DNA of 64,000 nt from Marinibacterium anthonyi (GCA_003217735.2 CP031585.1:3583501-3647500), one strand, 5' to 3'. Positions 42,510 to 51,452 are shown, counted from the stretch's first letter. Program-made: numbers and translations. The notes: generated by a model not told the origin, from the letters alone.

Positions 42510-43700
42510 ATGCACAGCCTGTCCCAATCGCCCACCGACCCCGCCTTCGTCCAGGATCCCTACCCGGTCTACGACCGCGCCCGCGCGATGGGTCCGCTGG
42601 TCTTCTGGGAAGACTACGCCATGCCCGCCGCCTTCGCTCAGCCCCAGGTGCACGCCCTGCTGCGCGACCGCCGGTTCGGCCGCGAACGCCCCGCGGACAT
42701 GCCCCTGCCGACACCGGCCGACCTGGCGCACCTGGCCCCCTGGCTCGCGGTCGAGGCGCATTCGCTGCTGGACGCCGAACCGCCCCGCCACACCCGCCTG
42801 CGCGGGTTGATCCTGCGCGCCTTCACCTCGCGGCGCATCACCGCCATGGGCCCCGACATCCACCAGCTGTGCCACGATCTGGTCGATGCCTTTCCCGACG
42901 GGGATTTCGACCTGCTGTCGGCCTATTGCACCGCCGTGCCGGTCACGGTGATCTGCCGGCTTCTGGGCGTGCCCGAAGCCGACGCCGGCCGCATGCTGGA
43001 CTGGTCCCACCGCATGGTCGCCATGTACCAGGCCACCCGCACCCGCGCGACCGAGGAGTCTGCGGCCGAAGCCTCCGCCACCTTCACCGCCTACCTGCGC
43101 GCCTATATCGACGACCGGCGCGCGGCCCCGGGCGACGACCTGATCACCCAGCTGATCGCGGCCGAGGAAGACGGCACGAAGCTCAGCACCGACGAACTGA
43201 TCGGCACCTGCATCCTGCTGCTGAACGCCGGCCACGAGGCAACGGTGCACGGCCTCGGCAACGGCGTGAAGACGATGCTGCAACAGGGCCTCGACCCGGC
43301 CTGGCTGACCGACACCCATATCGCGGCCACGGTCGAGGAGATCCTGCGCTACGACCCGCCCCTGCACATGTTCACCCGCTACGCCTACGAGGACATCGAC
43401 CTCTTCGGCCATTCCTTCAAACGCGGCGACCAGGTCGCCCTGATGCTCGGCGCCGCCAACCGCGACCCGTCCATCTGGTCCAACCCGCATACCTTCGATC
43501 CCGCACGCCCCCAGACCACCCACACCAGCCTCGGCGGCGGCCTGCACTTCTGCGTCGGCGCCCCCCTTGCCCGTCTCGAGATGCAGATCGCCCTGCCGAT
43601 CCTCTTCGACCGTTGCCCCACCCTCGCCCTGGCCGAAGCGCCGGCCTATGCCGACACTTACCACTTCCACGGATTGACCCGGCTGATGGTCACGCGCTGA
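42510..43700 (+). CDS. Cytochrome P450
   Basis: 396 aa, typical length of a bacterial soluble class I P450. I-helix oxygen-activation motif NAGHEATVHGLG (about 247-258), ExxR in VEEILRYDPP, and heme-ligand loop LGGGLHFCVGAPLARLEM with Cys348. No ferredoxin or ferredoxin reductase gene is adjacent, so electron partners are unlinked. The I-helix has GHEA where many P450s have GxxT, with Thr shifted to the next position. The start is ATG 42510 with only a weak Shine-Dalgarno; it is 60 nt from the divergent dctB. Substrate unknown. Confidence 0.9.
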   Translation: MHSLSQSPTDPAFVQDPYPVYDRARAMGPLVFWEDYAMPAAFAQPQVHALLRDRRFGRERPADMPLPTPADLAHLAPWLAVEAHSLLDAEPPRHTRLRGLILRAFTSRRITAMGPDIHQLCHDLVDAFPDGDFDLLSAYCTAVPVTVICRLLGVPEADAGRMLDWSHRMVAMYQATRTRATEESAAEASATFTAYLRAYIDDRRAAPGDDLITQLIAAEEDGTKLSTDELIGTCILLLNAGHEATVHGLGNGVKTMLQQGLDPAWLTDTHIAATVEEILRYDPPLHMFTRYAYEDIDLFGHSFKRGDQVALMLGAANRDPSIWSNPHTFDPARPQTTHTSLGGGLHFCVGAPLARLEMQIALPILFDRCPTLALAEAPAYADTYHFHGLTRLMVTR

Positions 43701-43727
43701 CCGGGGACCTGCACGGGCCGGCCAGCG

Positions 43728-43890
43728 GACGGCCGGGTATTTGGAAAGAGAAAGAAGCAGCAGGTTTCACCCTGTACAAAACGGACGATGCGCGTCGCGT
43801 GGTTTGTACAAAACGGTCTATATCTTCTTCTTGGCCCAAATACCTCCGGGGGAGTCCGCCACCGGCGGACGGGGGCAGCGCCCCCAAATC
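43728..43890. repeat. Dispersed GGTATTT/AAGAAGAAG element, copy 4
   Basis: GGGTATTTGGAAAGAGAAAG near 43735, an inserted segment with TGTACAAAACGG twice (about 43774 and 43805), then CTTCTTCTTGGCCCAAATACC. Next come GTCCGCC-ACC-GGCGGAC and GGGGGCAGCGCCCCC. It occupies the whole gap between convergent P450 and Lrp genes. Confidence 0.7.
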
Positions 43891-44357
43891 TATTCCCCCA
43901 ACGGCAGCATCGTCGTCGACTTGATCTCCTCCATCGACAGCAGCGCCGTGACATTGTGCACCCGCACCTCCGAGATCAGCGCCTGGTAGAAGGCGTCATA
44001 AGCCCGCGCGTTCCGCACCCGCACCTTCAGGATATAGTCGATATCCCCCGCCAGCCGGTGCGCCTCCTGCACCTCGGGCCGTTCGCGCAAAGCCTGCAGG
44101 AACTTGCGCTGCCAGTCCGCTTCGTGCTCCGAGGTCCGGATCAGTACGAAGAACGTCGCCTCGAACCCCAGCGCCTCGGCGTCCAGGATCACCGTCTGCC
44201 GGCCGATCACGCCTGCCTCGCGCAGCTTGCGGATCCGGTTCCACACGGGTGTCTTCGAAGATCCCACCGCGGTGGCGATGTCCTCCAGCGACTGGCTGGC
44301 GTCGCGTTGCAGTTCCGCAAGGATTTTCCGATCCGTCTCGTCGATCCGAATGCTCAT
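43890..44357 (-). CDS. Lrp/AsnC family transcriptional regulator
   Basis: 155 aa. Helix-turn-helix domain residues about 4-60 (DETDRKILAELQRDASQSLEDIATAVGSSKTPVWNRIRKLREAGVI) and a C-terminal RAM ligand-binding domain (about 65-150, ending VTALLSMEEIKSTTMLPL). These regulators bind amino acids and form octamers. It is divergent from cysG and shares a 139-nt intergenic region with candidate operators, so it probably controls the sulfate-assimilation operon. A Cys-related effector is an inference. Confidence 0.88.
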   Translation of the reverse strand: MSIRIDETDRKILAELQRDASQSLEDIATAVGSSKTPVWNRIRKLREAGVIGRQTVILDAEALGFEATFFVLIRTSEHEADWQRKFLQALRERPEVQEAHRLAGDIDYILKVRVRNARAYDAFYQALISEVRVHNVTALLSMEEIKSTTMLPLGE

Positions 44358-44425
44358 TCCACCTCACCCCCGTTTCTCAAACCATTTGCCCACGCAGAAA
44401 CCCACCATGGAACAAACGTCCTTAT

Positions 44426-44466
44426 TTATCCATAGGACTGGTGTGAAAGGGGGATAATTTCCTATC
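44426..44466. promoter_or_regulatory. Candidate Lrp operators between the regulator and cysG
   Basis: TTATCC (44426-44431) and GGATAA (44452-44457) form one dyad; GATA (44453-44456) and TATC (44463-44466) form an overlapping second. AT-rich dyads in the shared promoter region suit an Lrp-type regulator. Confidence 0.4.
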
Positions 44467-44496
44467 TTGAGGGTCAGAACAGACGTGGATGCCGCT

Positions 44497-45900
44497 ATGC
44501 AGCACTTTCCGATCTTCCTCGCGCTCTCCGAGCGCAGCGTCATCGTCTCGGGCGGCGGCCCGGCGGCGCTGGCCAAGCTGCGCCTGCTGATGAAGTCCGA
44601 GGCCTCGCTGACCGTCTTCGCCGCCGACCCGGCGCCGGAGCTGGTTCGCTGGGCCGCCGAAGGCCGGATCGCCCTTCAGCGACGGGCGATGGCGCCGGGC
44701 GACGCGAAGGGGGCGACGCTGTTCTATGCCGCCGACGAGGACGAGGCCGAGGACGCCCGCACCGCCGCCATCGCCAAAGCCGAGGGCGCGCTGGTCAATA
44801 TCGTCGACAACCTCGCCGAAAGCCAGTTCATCACGCCGGCCATCGTCGACCGCGACCCGGTCACCGTGGCCATCGGCACCGAAGGCGCGGCCCCCGTCCT
44901 GGCCCGCGCCATCAAGGCCGACCTGGAAGCCCGCCTGCCCGTCACGCTGGGGCCGCTGGCCCGCATCGGCAAGGCGTTCCGCAAGATGGCCGACGCCCTG
45001 CCCCATGGGCGCGCGCGCCGCGATTTCTGGCAGGACTATTATTTCAACGCCGGCCCCCGCGCCATCGCCGAGGGCGAGGCGCAGGTGGAAATCGCGCTGG
45101 ACGACCTGCTGCACGACCACCTGGACCGCGAAGCCGCACCCGGCCACGTGGCCTTTGTCGGTGCCGGTCCCGGCGATCCCGAACTGCTGACGTTGAAGGC
45201 GCGCAAGGCGCTCGATGCGGCTGACGTGGTGATCTATGACCGGCTGGTCAGCCCCGAGATCCTGGAACTGGCCCGCCGCGAGGCGGTGATGATCGACGTG
45301 GGCAAGGAGGCCTATGGCCCGTCCACCCCGCAGGAGCAGATCAACCTGCTGATCACGAAACATGCGCTGGACGGTCACCAGGTCGTCCGCCTGAAATCCG
45401 GCGATGCCACGATCTTCGGCCGCCTGGACGAGGAAATCGAGGCCTGTGAAGACGCCGGCGTCACCTTCCACATCGTGCCGGGCATCACCGCCGCGTCGGC
45501 CGCTGTCGCCGGCATCGGCCAGTCGCTGACGCGCCGGGGCCGCAACGCCTCGGTCCGGTTCCTGACCGGCCACGACATGAAGGGCTTTGCCGAGCAGGAC
45601 TGGTCGGACCTGACGAAACCCGGCGCCGTCGCCGCCATCTACATGGGCAAGCGCGCCACCCGTTTCGTGCAGGGCCGGTTGCTGATCCATGACGCCGACC
45701 GCGCCACGCCCGTGACCTTCATCGAAAACGCCTCGCGCACCGATCAACGCGTCCTGGCGTCCACCATCGGGACCATGGCCGAAGATCTGGCCAGGGCCGA
45801 CCTGACCGGTCCCGCGCTCACCTTCCTCGGCCTGGCCCCGCGCGCCGCGCGCGCAGCCACCGCCGACATTCCCAACGCCCTTCAAAAGGAGCTCGCCTGA
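44497..45900 (+). CDS. cysG: Siroheme synthase (precorrin-2 dehydrogenase/ferrochelatase - uroporphyrinogen methyltransferase fusion)
   Basis: 467 aa from ATG 44497, chosen because MQHFPIFLALSERS matches the CysG N-terminus; TTG 44467 and GTG 44485 are in-frame alternatives. N-terminal NAD-dependent domain with VSGGGPAALAKLRLL (about residues 18-32), then the dimerisation region. From about residue 215 comes the SAM methyltransferase domain (VAFVGAGPGDPELLTLKARKAL, VIYDRLVS, VVRLKSGDATIFGR, GITAASAAV). It makes siroheme from uroporphyrinogen III for the sulfite reductase encoded two genes downstream. Its stop overlaps the next start (TGATG). Confidence 0.93.
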   Translation: MQHFPIFLALSERSVIVSGGGPAALAKLRLLMKSEASLTVFAADPAPELVRWAAEGRIALQRRAMAPGDAKGATLFYAADEDEAEDARTAAIAKAEGALVNIVDNLAESQFITPAIVDRDPVTVAIGTEGAAPVLARAIKADLEARLPVTLGPLARIGKAFRKMADALPHGRARRDFWQDYYFNAGPRAIAEGEAQVEIALDDLLHDHLDREAAPGHVAFVGAGPGDPELLTLKARKALDAADVVIYDRLVSPEILELARREAVMIDVGKEAYGPSTPQEQINLLITKHALDGHQVVRLKSGDATIFGRLDEEIEACEDAGVTFHIVPGITAASAAVAGIGQSLTRRGRNASVRFLTGHDMKGFAEQDWSDLTKPGAVAAIYMGKRATRFVQGRLLIHDADRATPVTFIENASRTDQRVLASTIGTMAEDLARADLTGPALTFLGLAPRAARAATADIPNALQKELA

Positions 45901-46211
45901 TGCCGCCACGCCCCTTCACCCCCAAAGTGGTCACCGCCTCGGACCTGCTTGAGGGCGATGTCATCTACATGACCGCCGACGGCTCCTGGACGCGGATCCT
46001 GTCGGAGGCCCAGCTTCTGACCGACGAGGACAGCGCCAATGCGCGCCTGAAGGAGGCCGAAGCCCAGCCCGGAAAGATCGTCGGCGCCTACCTGGCCGAC
46101 ATGAAGGCCGGCGAGAACGGCCCCGAGCCGGTTCATTTCCGCGAAGATTTCCGCCGCACCGGACCCAGCAATTACGCCCACGGCAAGCAGGAGGACCTGC
46201 AGCATGTATAG
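45900..46211 (+). CDS. DUF2849 protein
   Basis: 103 aa. Conserved order: TASDLLEGDVIYMTADGSWT at the N-terminus, a small helical part, and VHFREDFRRTGPSNYAHGKQ at the C-terminus. DUF2849 is an alphaproteobacterial family found next to sulfite/nitrite reductase genes, as here, overlapping cysG by one base and cysI by eight. A role in sulfite reductase assembly or electron transfer is suggested only by context. Confidence 0.85.
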   Translation: MPPRPFTPKVVTASDLLEGDVIYMTADGSWTRILSEAQLLTDEDSANARLKEAEAQPGKIVGAYLADMKAGENGPEPVHFREDFRRTGPSNYAHGKQEDLQHV

Positions 46212-47868
46212 CTACACCGAATTCGACACCGCCTTCCTGGCTGAACGCAACGCCCAGTTCCGCGCCCAGGTCGAACGCCGCATCGACGGATCCCTGACCG
46301 AGGACGAGTTCAAGCCGCTGCGGCTGATGAACGGCGTCTACCTGCAGCTGCATGCCTACATGCTGCGGGTCGCGATCCCCTATGGCACGCTGAACGGCGC
46401 GCAGATGCGCCAGCTGGCTCTGCTGGCCGACAAGTGGGACAAGGGGTACGGCCATTTCACCACGCGCCAGAACATCCAGTACAACTGGCCGAAACTGCGC
46501 GACATTCCCGACATGCTGGACGCCTTGGGCGAGGTTGGGCTGCATGCCATCCAGACATCCGGCAACACGATCCGCAACACCACGGCGGACCATTTCGCCG
46601 GCGCCATCGCGGGCGAGGTCGGCGATCCCCGCCCGGTGGCCGAACTGATCCGCCAATGGTCCACCGACCACCCGGAATTCCAGTTCCTGGGCCGCAAGTT
46701 CAAGATCGCCGTCACCGGCAGCGACCATGACCGCGCCGTGATCAAGGCCCATGACATCGGCCTGCGCCTGGTCGAACAGAACGGCCAGCCGGGGTTCGAG
46801 GTGCTGGTGGGCGGCGGCCTGGGCCGGACGCCGATGATCGGCAAGGTGATCCGCGATTTCCTGCCGCGCGCCGACCTGCTGCCGTACCTGGAATCGATCC
46901 TCAGCGTCTACAACCTGCTGGGACGGCGCGACAACAAGTACAAGGCGCGGATCAAGATCATGGTCCACGAGCACGGCATCGAGGACATCCGCGAACGCGT
47001 CGAGGAGCGGTTCAAGACCATCCGCCCCACGTTCTCGGGCGTCGATCAGGAGGTGCTGGCCGAGATCGAGGCGCAATTCACCGATCCGGGCTTTCGCAAC
47101 GTGTCCGAAGCGCCGTTCAAGGCCGCCTACCACGAGGATCCGGTGTTCCGGTCGTGGTGCGATACCAACCTGACGGCCCACAAGGCCGAAGGCTATGCGA
47201 TCGTGTCGATCTCGCTGAAGAAGCACGGCGAAACGCCGGGCGATGCCACCGGTGAACAGATGCGCGTGATGGCGGACCTGGCCGAACGCTATGGCCATAA
47301 CGAGCTGCGCATCAGCCACGAGCAGAACGTGATCCTGCCGCATGTGCACAAGTCCGACCTGCCGGCGATCCACGCCGCGCTGAAAGAGGTCGACCTGGCG
47401 ACGGCGAACATCGGGCTGGTGTCCGACATCATCGCCTGCCCGGGCATGGATTACTGCGCGCTGGCGACCGCCCGGTCGATCCCGATCGCGCAGGAAATCG
47501 CCACCCGCTTCGACGAGCTGAAGCTGGAACACGAGATCGGCGCGCTGAAGATCAAGATCTCGGGCTGCATCAACGCCTGCGGCCACCACCACGTGGGCCA
47601 TATCGGCATCCTGGGCCTGGACCGCGCGGGCGTCGAGAACTACCAGATCACGCTGGGCGGTGACGCCACCGAGACGGCGGCGCTTGGCACCCGCACCGGC
47701 CCCGGCTTTTCCGCCGAGGAAATCGTGCCGGCCATCGAACGCATCGTCGAGACCTACCTCGACCTGCGCGACACCCCGTCCGAGACCTTCCTGGCCGCTT
47801 ATCGGCGCGTCGGCATGGACCCCTTCAAGACGGCGCTTTACGAACGCGAAGCCCTCGCGGCGGAGTAA
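46204..47868 (+). CDS. cysI: Sulfite reductase hemoprotein (nitrite/sulfite reductase family)
   Basis: 554 aa. Reduces sulfite to sulfide with siroheme and a 4Fe-4S cluster. The cluster ligands are Cys412 and Cys418 (CPGMDYC) and Cys455 and Cys459 (SGCINACGHH). Duplicated ferredoxin-like half domains are visible (GYGHFTTRQNIQYNWPKL and ELRISHEQNVILPHV). The sulfur context (cysG, cysH, DUF2849, DUF934) argues for assimilatory sulfite rather than nitrite reduction. The start overlaps DUF2849 by 8 nt. Confidence 0.93.
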   Translation: MYSYTEFDTAFLAERNAQFRAQVERRIDGSLTEDEFKPLRLMNGVYLQLHAYMLRVAIPYGTLNGAQMRQLALLADKWDKGYGHFTTRQNIQYNWPKLRDIPDMLDALGEVGLHAIQTSGNTIRNTTADHFAGAIAGEVGDPRPVAELIRQWSTDHPEFQFLGRKFKIAVTGSDHDRAVIKAHDIGLRLVEQNGQPGFEVLVGGGLGRTPMIGKVIRDFLPRADLLPYLESILSVYNLLGRRDNKYKARIKIMVHEHGIEDIRERVEERFKTIRPTFSGVDQEVLAEIEAQFTDPGFRNVSEAPFKAAYHEDPVFRSWCDTNLTAHKAEGYAIVSISLKKHGETPGDATGEQMRVMADLAERYGHNELRISHEQNVILPHVHKSDLPAIHAALKEVDLATANIGLVSDIIACPGMDYCALATARSIPIAQEIATRFDELKLEHEIGALKIKISGCINACGHHHVGHIGILGLDRAGVENYQITLGGDATETAALGTRTGPGFSAEEIVPAIERIVETYLDLRDTPSETFLAAYRRVGMDPFKTALYEREALAAE

Positions 47869-47871
47869 CAG

Positions 47872-48627
47872 ATGATGATGGAACGAGCCAATCCGTTGAA
47901 GGTCGGCGCCGTCCCTTTCGAGACCCCGGAAGAGAAGGTGAAGACCCTCAACGACCGCTACCGGCACCATTCGGCGACGGATGTGATGCAGGGCGCGCTG
48001 CGCGATGCGGGCCGCATCGCGCTGGTGTCCAGCTTTGGGGCGGAATCCGTGGTGCTGCTGCACATGGCGGCGGTCACGGACCGGAACACGCCGGTGCTGT
48101 TCATCGACACCGAAATGCTGTTCCCCGAGACGCTGATCTACCAGCAGGAGGTCACCGAACGGTTGGGCCTGCGCAACGTGCGGGTCATCAAGGCCGCCGA
48201 CATCGCGGAAAAGGATCCCTATGGCGCGCTGCGCTTTTCGGACACGGACGCCTGCTGCGCCCTGCGCAAGACGATCCCGCTGCAGCGCGCGCTGGACGGG
48301 TTCGACGGCTGGATCACCGGGCGCAAGCGGTTCCAGAGCACGACCCGCGCGGCGCTGGATTTCTTCGAGGTCGAGGAGGCAACCGGGCGCATCAAGGTGA
48401 ACCCGCTGGCGCATTGGGCGCCGGAGGACGTGCGCAACTACATGGACGAAAACCGCCTGCCCCGGCATCCGCTGGTGGCGCAGGGGTATCCGTCGATCGG
48501 CTGCTGGCCGTGCACCTCGAAGGTCGAGGCGGGCGAGGATCCGCGGGCGGGCCGCTGGCGGGACAGCCAGAAGGACGAATGCGGGATCCACTTCGTCGAC
48601 GGGAAGGCGGTGCGCGGGCCGCTGTGA
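47872..48627 (+). CDS. cysH: Adenylyl-sulfate (APS) reductase, 4Fe-4S type
   Basis: 251 aa, 3 nt after cysI. PP-loop motif ALVSSFGAESVVLLHM (about residues 50-65), LFIDTEMLFPET, then the cluster cysteines Cys128-Cys129 (DACCALRK) and Cys211/Cys214 (GCWPCTSK). The catalytic Cys237 is in KDECGIH. The CC/CxxC pair marks the APS-using assimilatory enzyme rather than the cluster-free PAPS reductase, so sulfate is activated only to APS here. It feeds sulfite to CysI. Confidence 0.94.
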   Translation: MMMERANPLKVGAVPFETPEEKVKTLNDRYRHHSATDVMQGALRDAGRIALVSSFGAESVVLLHMAAVTDRNTPVLFIDTEMLFPETLIYQQEVTERLGLRNVRVIKAADIAEKDPYGALRFSDTDACCALRKTIPLQRALDGFDGWITGRKRFQSTTRAALDFFEVEEATGRIKVNPLAHWAPEDVRNYMDENRLPRHPLVAQGYPSIGCWPCTSKVEAGEDPRAGRWRDSQKDECGIHFVDGKAVRGPL

Positions 48628-48660
48628 CCCCGCGGGCGGGCCCCTGGCGGGTGTCGCGCA

Positions 48661-48686
48661 TTAGGTATTTAGACCAAGAAGAAGCC
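48661..48686 (+). repeat. Dispersed GGTATTT/AAGAAGAAG element, copy 5 (core only)
   Basis: TTAGGTATTTAGACCAAGAA followed by GAAG lies in the 83-nt gap between cysH and the DUF934 gene, inside the operon. It matches copy 1 closely but lacks the GC-rich hairpins. Confidence 0.6.
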
Positions 48687-48710
48687 GGGAGCTTCGGAAA
48701 GGGACGGCAT

Positions 48711-49109
48711 ATGACGGTACTTGTGACCGATACCGGGTTCGGCCCGGAGGACTGGACGGCAGGGTTTGCCGATGCGGAGGCGCGCACGGGCGACGCGGGG
48801 CTGGACCTTGCGTCGGACATTGATCCGCTGAGCGTGGACTTCGACGGTGTGCCGGCGATCCGGGTGGATTTCCCAAGCTTCGCCGACGGGCGCGGCTTTT
48901 CCATCGCGCGCCAGCTGCGCCTGCGCGGCTTTGCCGGGCGGCTGAGGGCCAGGGGCCACGTGCTGGCCGACCAATATGGCATGGCGCGGCGCGTGGGCTT
49001 TGACGAGGTCGAGATCGACGAGGCCCTGGCGGATCGCCAGCCCGAGGATCAGTGGATCTTTCGTTCCGACTGGCAGGCGCATAATTATCAGGCGCGCCTG
49101 CGCGGCTGA
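48711..49109 (+). CDS. DUF934 protein, sulfite-reduction associated
   Basis: 132 aa. DUF934 features: VDFPSFADGRGFSIARQLRLRGFAGRLRARGHVLADQY (about residues 50-90) and a C-terminal AHNYQARLRG. The family is consistently encoded with cysI/cysH in proteobacteria and is annotated as probably involved in sulfite reduction, but the activity is unknown. AAAGGG upstream supports the ATG at 48711. An inserted repeat separates it from cysH. Confidence 0.85.
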   Translation: MTVLVTDTGFGPEDWTAGFADAEARTGDAGLDLASDIDPLSVDFDGVPAIRVDFPSFADGRGFSIARQLRLRGFAGRLRARGHVLADQYGMARRVGFDEVEIDEALADRQPEDQWIFRSDWQAHNYQARLRG

Positions 49110-49190
49110 GCGCCTGCGGACCCGGGTCAAGTGACCCAGATCAAGGATGAGACAAGGAGCCCGGTTTACTGCGGGCCGGTGATATACGAC

Positions 49191-50048
49191 ATGACGAACA
49201 TGACACCTGTGAGCCAAGGCGCCCCCGCCCAGAAACCCGCCGTTAAGACCCTGCCCGATGCGCAGACCGTAACTTCGGTCCGCCATTGGACGGACCGTCT
49301 GTTTTCCTTCCGCGTGACGCGGCCGCAATCGCTGCGGTTCCGGTCCGGCGAATTCGTGATGATCGGCCTAATGGGCGATCCCGATCCCGAGACCGGCAAG
49401 CAGAAACCGATCCTGCGCGCCTATTCCATCGCCTCGCCGGCCTGGGACGAGGAGCTGGAGTTCTATTCGATCAAGGTTCAGGACGGCCCGCTGACATCGC
49501 GCCTGCAGCATATCCAGCCCGGCGACGAGATCATCCTGCGCCCCAAGCCCGTGGGCACGCTGGTCCATGACGCGCTGCTGCCCGGCAAGCGGCTGTGGTT
49601 CTTTGCCACCGGCACCGGGTTCGCCCCCTTCGCCAGCCTGCTGCGCGAACCGCAGACCTACGAGGATTACGACGAGATCGTCATCACCCATACCTGCCGC
49701 GAGGCCGGCGAGCTGGTCTATGGCGCGAAGCTGATCGAAAGCCTCAAGGACGACGAGCTGCTGAACGAGGTCATCGGCGACGGCTTCTGGAAGAAGATCA
49801 GGTACTACCCCACCACCACCCGCGAAGAGAGCCCGAAGATGGGCCGCATCACCGACCTGATGCGGTCGGGCGAGGCGTTTGCCGACCTTGGCGTGGAACC
49901 GCTGAACGCACAAACCGACCGGGCGATGATCTGCGGCAACCTGGCCTTCAACCTCGAGCTCAAGGAAATGCTGGAAGGTTACGGGCTGGAAGAGGGCGCC
50001 AATTCCAAGCCCGCGCAATACGTGGTCGAAAAGGCCTTTCTGGACTGA
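49191..50048 (+). CDS. fpr: Ferredoxin/flavodoxin-NADP+ reductase
   Basis: 285 aa from ATG 49191 (another in-frame ATG at 49200; ribosome-binding site weak). FAD-binding motif LRAYSIASP (about residues 78-86), NADP-binding motif ATGTGFAPFASLLREP (about 137-152), CGNLAFNLELKEM and the C-terminal aromatic end KAFLD. It probably supplies electrons from NADPH to ferredoxin for the ferredoxin-type sulfite reductase, consistent with the lack of a cysJ flavoprotein in the operon. A UUCG-loop terminator follows. Confidence 0.9.
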   Translation: MTNMTPVSQGAPAQKPAVKTLPDAQTVTSVRHWTDRLFSFRVTRPQSLRFRSGEFVMIGLMGDPDPETGKQKPILRAYSIASPAWDEELEFYSIKVQDGPLTSRLQHIQPGDEIILRPKPVGTLVHDALLPGKRLWFFATGTGFAPFASLLREPQTYEDYDEIVITHTCREAGELVYGAKLIESLKDDELLNEVIGDGFWKKIRYYPTTTREESPKMGRITDLMRSGEAFADLGVEPLNAQTDRAMICGNLAFNLELKEMLEGYGLEEGANSKPAQYVVEKAFLD

Positions 50049-50072
50049 CAGCACCGGACAGTGAAGACAGCG

Positions 50073-50098
50073 GGGCCGTCCTTCGGGGCGGCCCTTTT
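50073..50098 (+). terminator. Intrinsic terminator of the cys operon
   Basis: 9-bp stem GGGCCGTCC/GGGCGGCCC (one G-U pair), stable TTCG tetraloop, then TTTT, 24 nt after fpr. Confidence 0.8.
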
Positions 50099-50179
50099 GC
50101 GTGCCGGATTTCCTCGAATCCGTGAAATGGATCACGATTGTGACCTGGTGCACATTTGCATCCCAGGGAGGAGGCGAAG

Positions 50180-50338
50180 ATGGTTTTCAGGATAGGCGCG
50201 TCGCTGGACGATTTTTACGGCGCATCCGACAGCCACGATGTTTTCACGACATTTCAGGAAATGACAGGATCGAGGCCGGCGGTGGGCGGGATGTCGTCTT
50301 TGCCTGACACCGTCCTGCCGAAAGCCGGCCGGCCTTGA
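50180..50338 (+). pseudogene. Truncated, frameshifted RTX-type gene
   Basis: GGGAGGAGG precedes ATG 50180. The first residues MVFRIGASLDDFYGASDSHD match the next gene (MGFRLGTSASDVFGAANGDD). After about 27 codons the homology continues only in another frame as SGNDRIEAGGGRDVVFA then a stop (ending at 50307). The original frame runs to 50338 without RTX character. It is a decayed tandem paralogue of the gene at 50395. Confidence 0.65.
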
Positions 50339-50394
50339 GACTAACTTAAGGTTTTTCGTGCATCCCTGCCCTGTCACCAGGACGGAGATGGATC

Positions 50395-51294
50395 ATGGGA
50401 TTTCGCCTTGGAACTTCCGCAAGCGACGTGTTCGGCGCGGCGAACGGCGACGACCTGGTGCTGGGGCTGCAGGGCAACGACGTTCTGTCCACCGGGCTTG
50501 GGCAGGACATCGTGTTCGGCGGTCTGGGCGATGACGAGATCCGGATCGGGTCGGGCAGCAAGATCGTCTTCGGCGGCGCCGATGCGGATACCTTCGCCTT
50601 CCTGGCCGACACCGCCGGCTATACCTACATCGGTGATTTCGAAGACGGGATCGACCGGGTCGACCTGTCGCACCTGGGTGTGCGCAGCCTGGCCGACGTC
50701 GACATCGCCCGTCACAGCCAGGGCGCGGTGATCACCATCGGGAACCTGGTGATCGACCTGCGCACCGACCGGCCCGACCTGCTGGGGGCCGAGGATTTCA
50801 TCTTTGCCGCCACCGAAAATGCCCATGTCCTGGGGTTCGAGGACATCAGCCACGACGACGCCTATGCCGGGCTATTCGACGACACCTACCAGGGCTTTGC
50901 CTGGACGAATTTCGGCGTGCTGGAATACGACGAATACAGCCAGACCCGGACCAGCGGCTATCGTCCCCATGACGGCGACAACCTGGCCTACAACGGCTAT
51001 GGCGACCCCGCCTCCTTCTCGCGGGACGCGAATTTCGACCTCGAATCGCTGTGCCTGTCGGCCGCCTGGTCCGACGGGCTGGCCGTCACCGTCGAAGCGT
51101 ATGACGACGGCGAATTCATCGGCAAGCAGGTCCTGACACTGCTTTACGGCGTCAGCACCTTCTTCGAACTGGACGATTCCTTTTTCGATTCCGTCGACAT
51201 GGTGCTCTTTACCTCGCAGGGCGGCAGCGACCTGCCCACCGATGCCGGCACCGGCACGCAATTCGGCCTGGACCAGATGACCATCATCGGTTGA
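50395..51294 (+). CDS. RTX-type calcium-binding protein with C-terminal beta domain
   Basis: 299 aa. Residues about 10-75 carry degenerate RTX nonapeptides (LQGNDVLSTGLGQDIVFGGLGDDEI), followed by a DFEDGIDRVDLSHLG peroxidase-type RTX tail motif (about 82-96). The C-terminal 150 residues form a different beta-sandwich-like domain with Tyr/Asp-rich strands (DDTYQGFAWTNFGVLEYDEYSQ), perhaps carbohydrate-binding. There is no signal peptide; type I secretion is inferred. Shares MGFRLGTSASD with the pseudogene just upstream but not the N-terminal domain of the three RTX paralogues at 18-24 kb. Confidence 0.8.
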   Translation: MGFRLGTSASDVFGAANGDDLVLGLQGNDVLSTGLGQDIVFGGLGDDEIRIGSGSKIVFGGADADTFAFLADTAGYTYIGDFEDGIDRVDLSHLGVRSLADVDIARHSQGAVITIGNLVIDLRTDRPDLLGAEDFIFAATENAHVLGFEDISHDDAYAGLFDDTYQGFAWTNFGVLEYDEYSQTRTSGYRPHDGDNLAYNGYGDPASFSRDANFDLESLCLSAAWSDGLAVTVEAYDDGEFIGKQVLTLLYGVSTFFELDDSFFDSVDMVLFTSQGGSDLPTDAGTGTQFGLDQMTIIG

Positions 51295-51331
51295 CGCCGC
51301 CCGCGCGCCCGCCCATTACTGCCAGGCCATG

Positions 51332-51358
51332 ACGCTCCCGGATCCCGGGGGCGTTTTT
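51332..51358 (+). terminator. Intrinsic terminator between the RTX-type gene and infC
   Basis: 10-bp stem ACGCTCCCGG/CCGGGGGCGT (one G-U pair), 3-nt loop, TTTTT. The infC promoter must lie in the 90 nt that follow. Confidence 0.75.
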
Positions 51359-51452
51359 GCCGTATATTCCCGTCTTCCCGCTTGAAAGACAGCAGGTCCC
51401 CGATTACCTTGCCCATCCAACAATTTCCGGTAACTGTACAAGGATTATCCCA

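Noticed and set aside
39400-43670. Very long open frames extending dctD and dctB upstream (to 42003 and 43670)
   Set aside because: Only the parts from 40623 and 42449 show DctD and DctB sequence, with ATGA coupling; the extensions overlap dctB and P450 in other frames.
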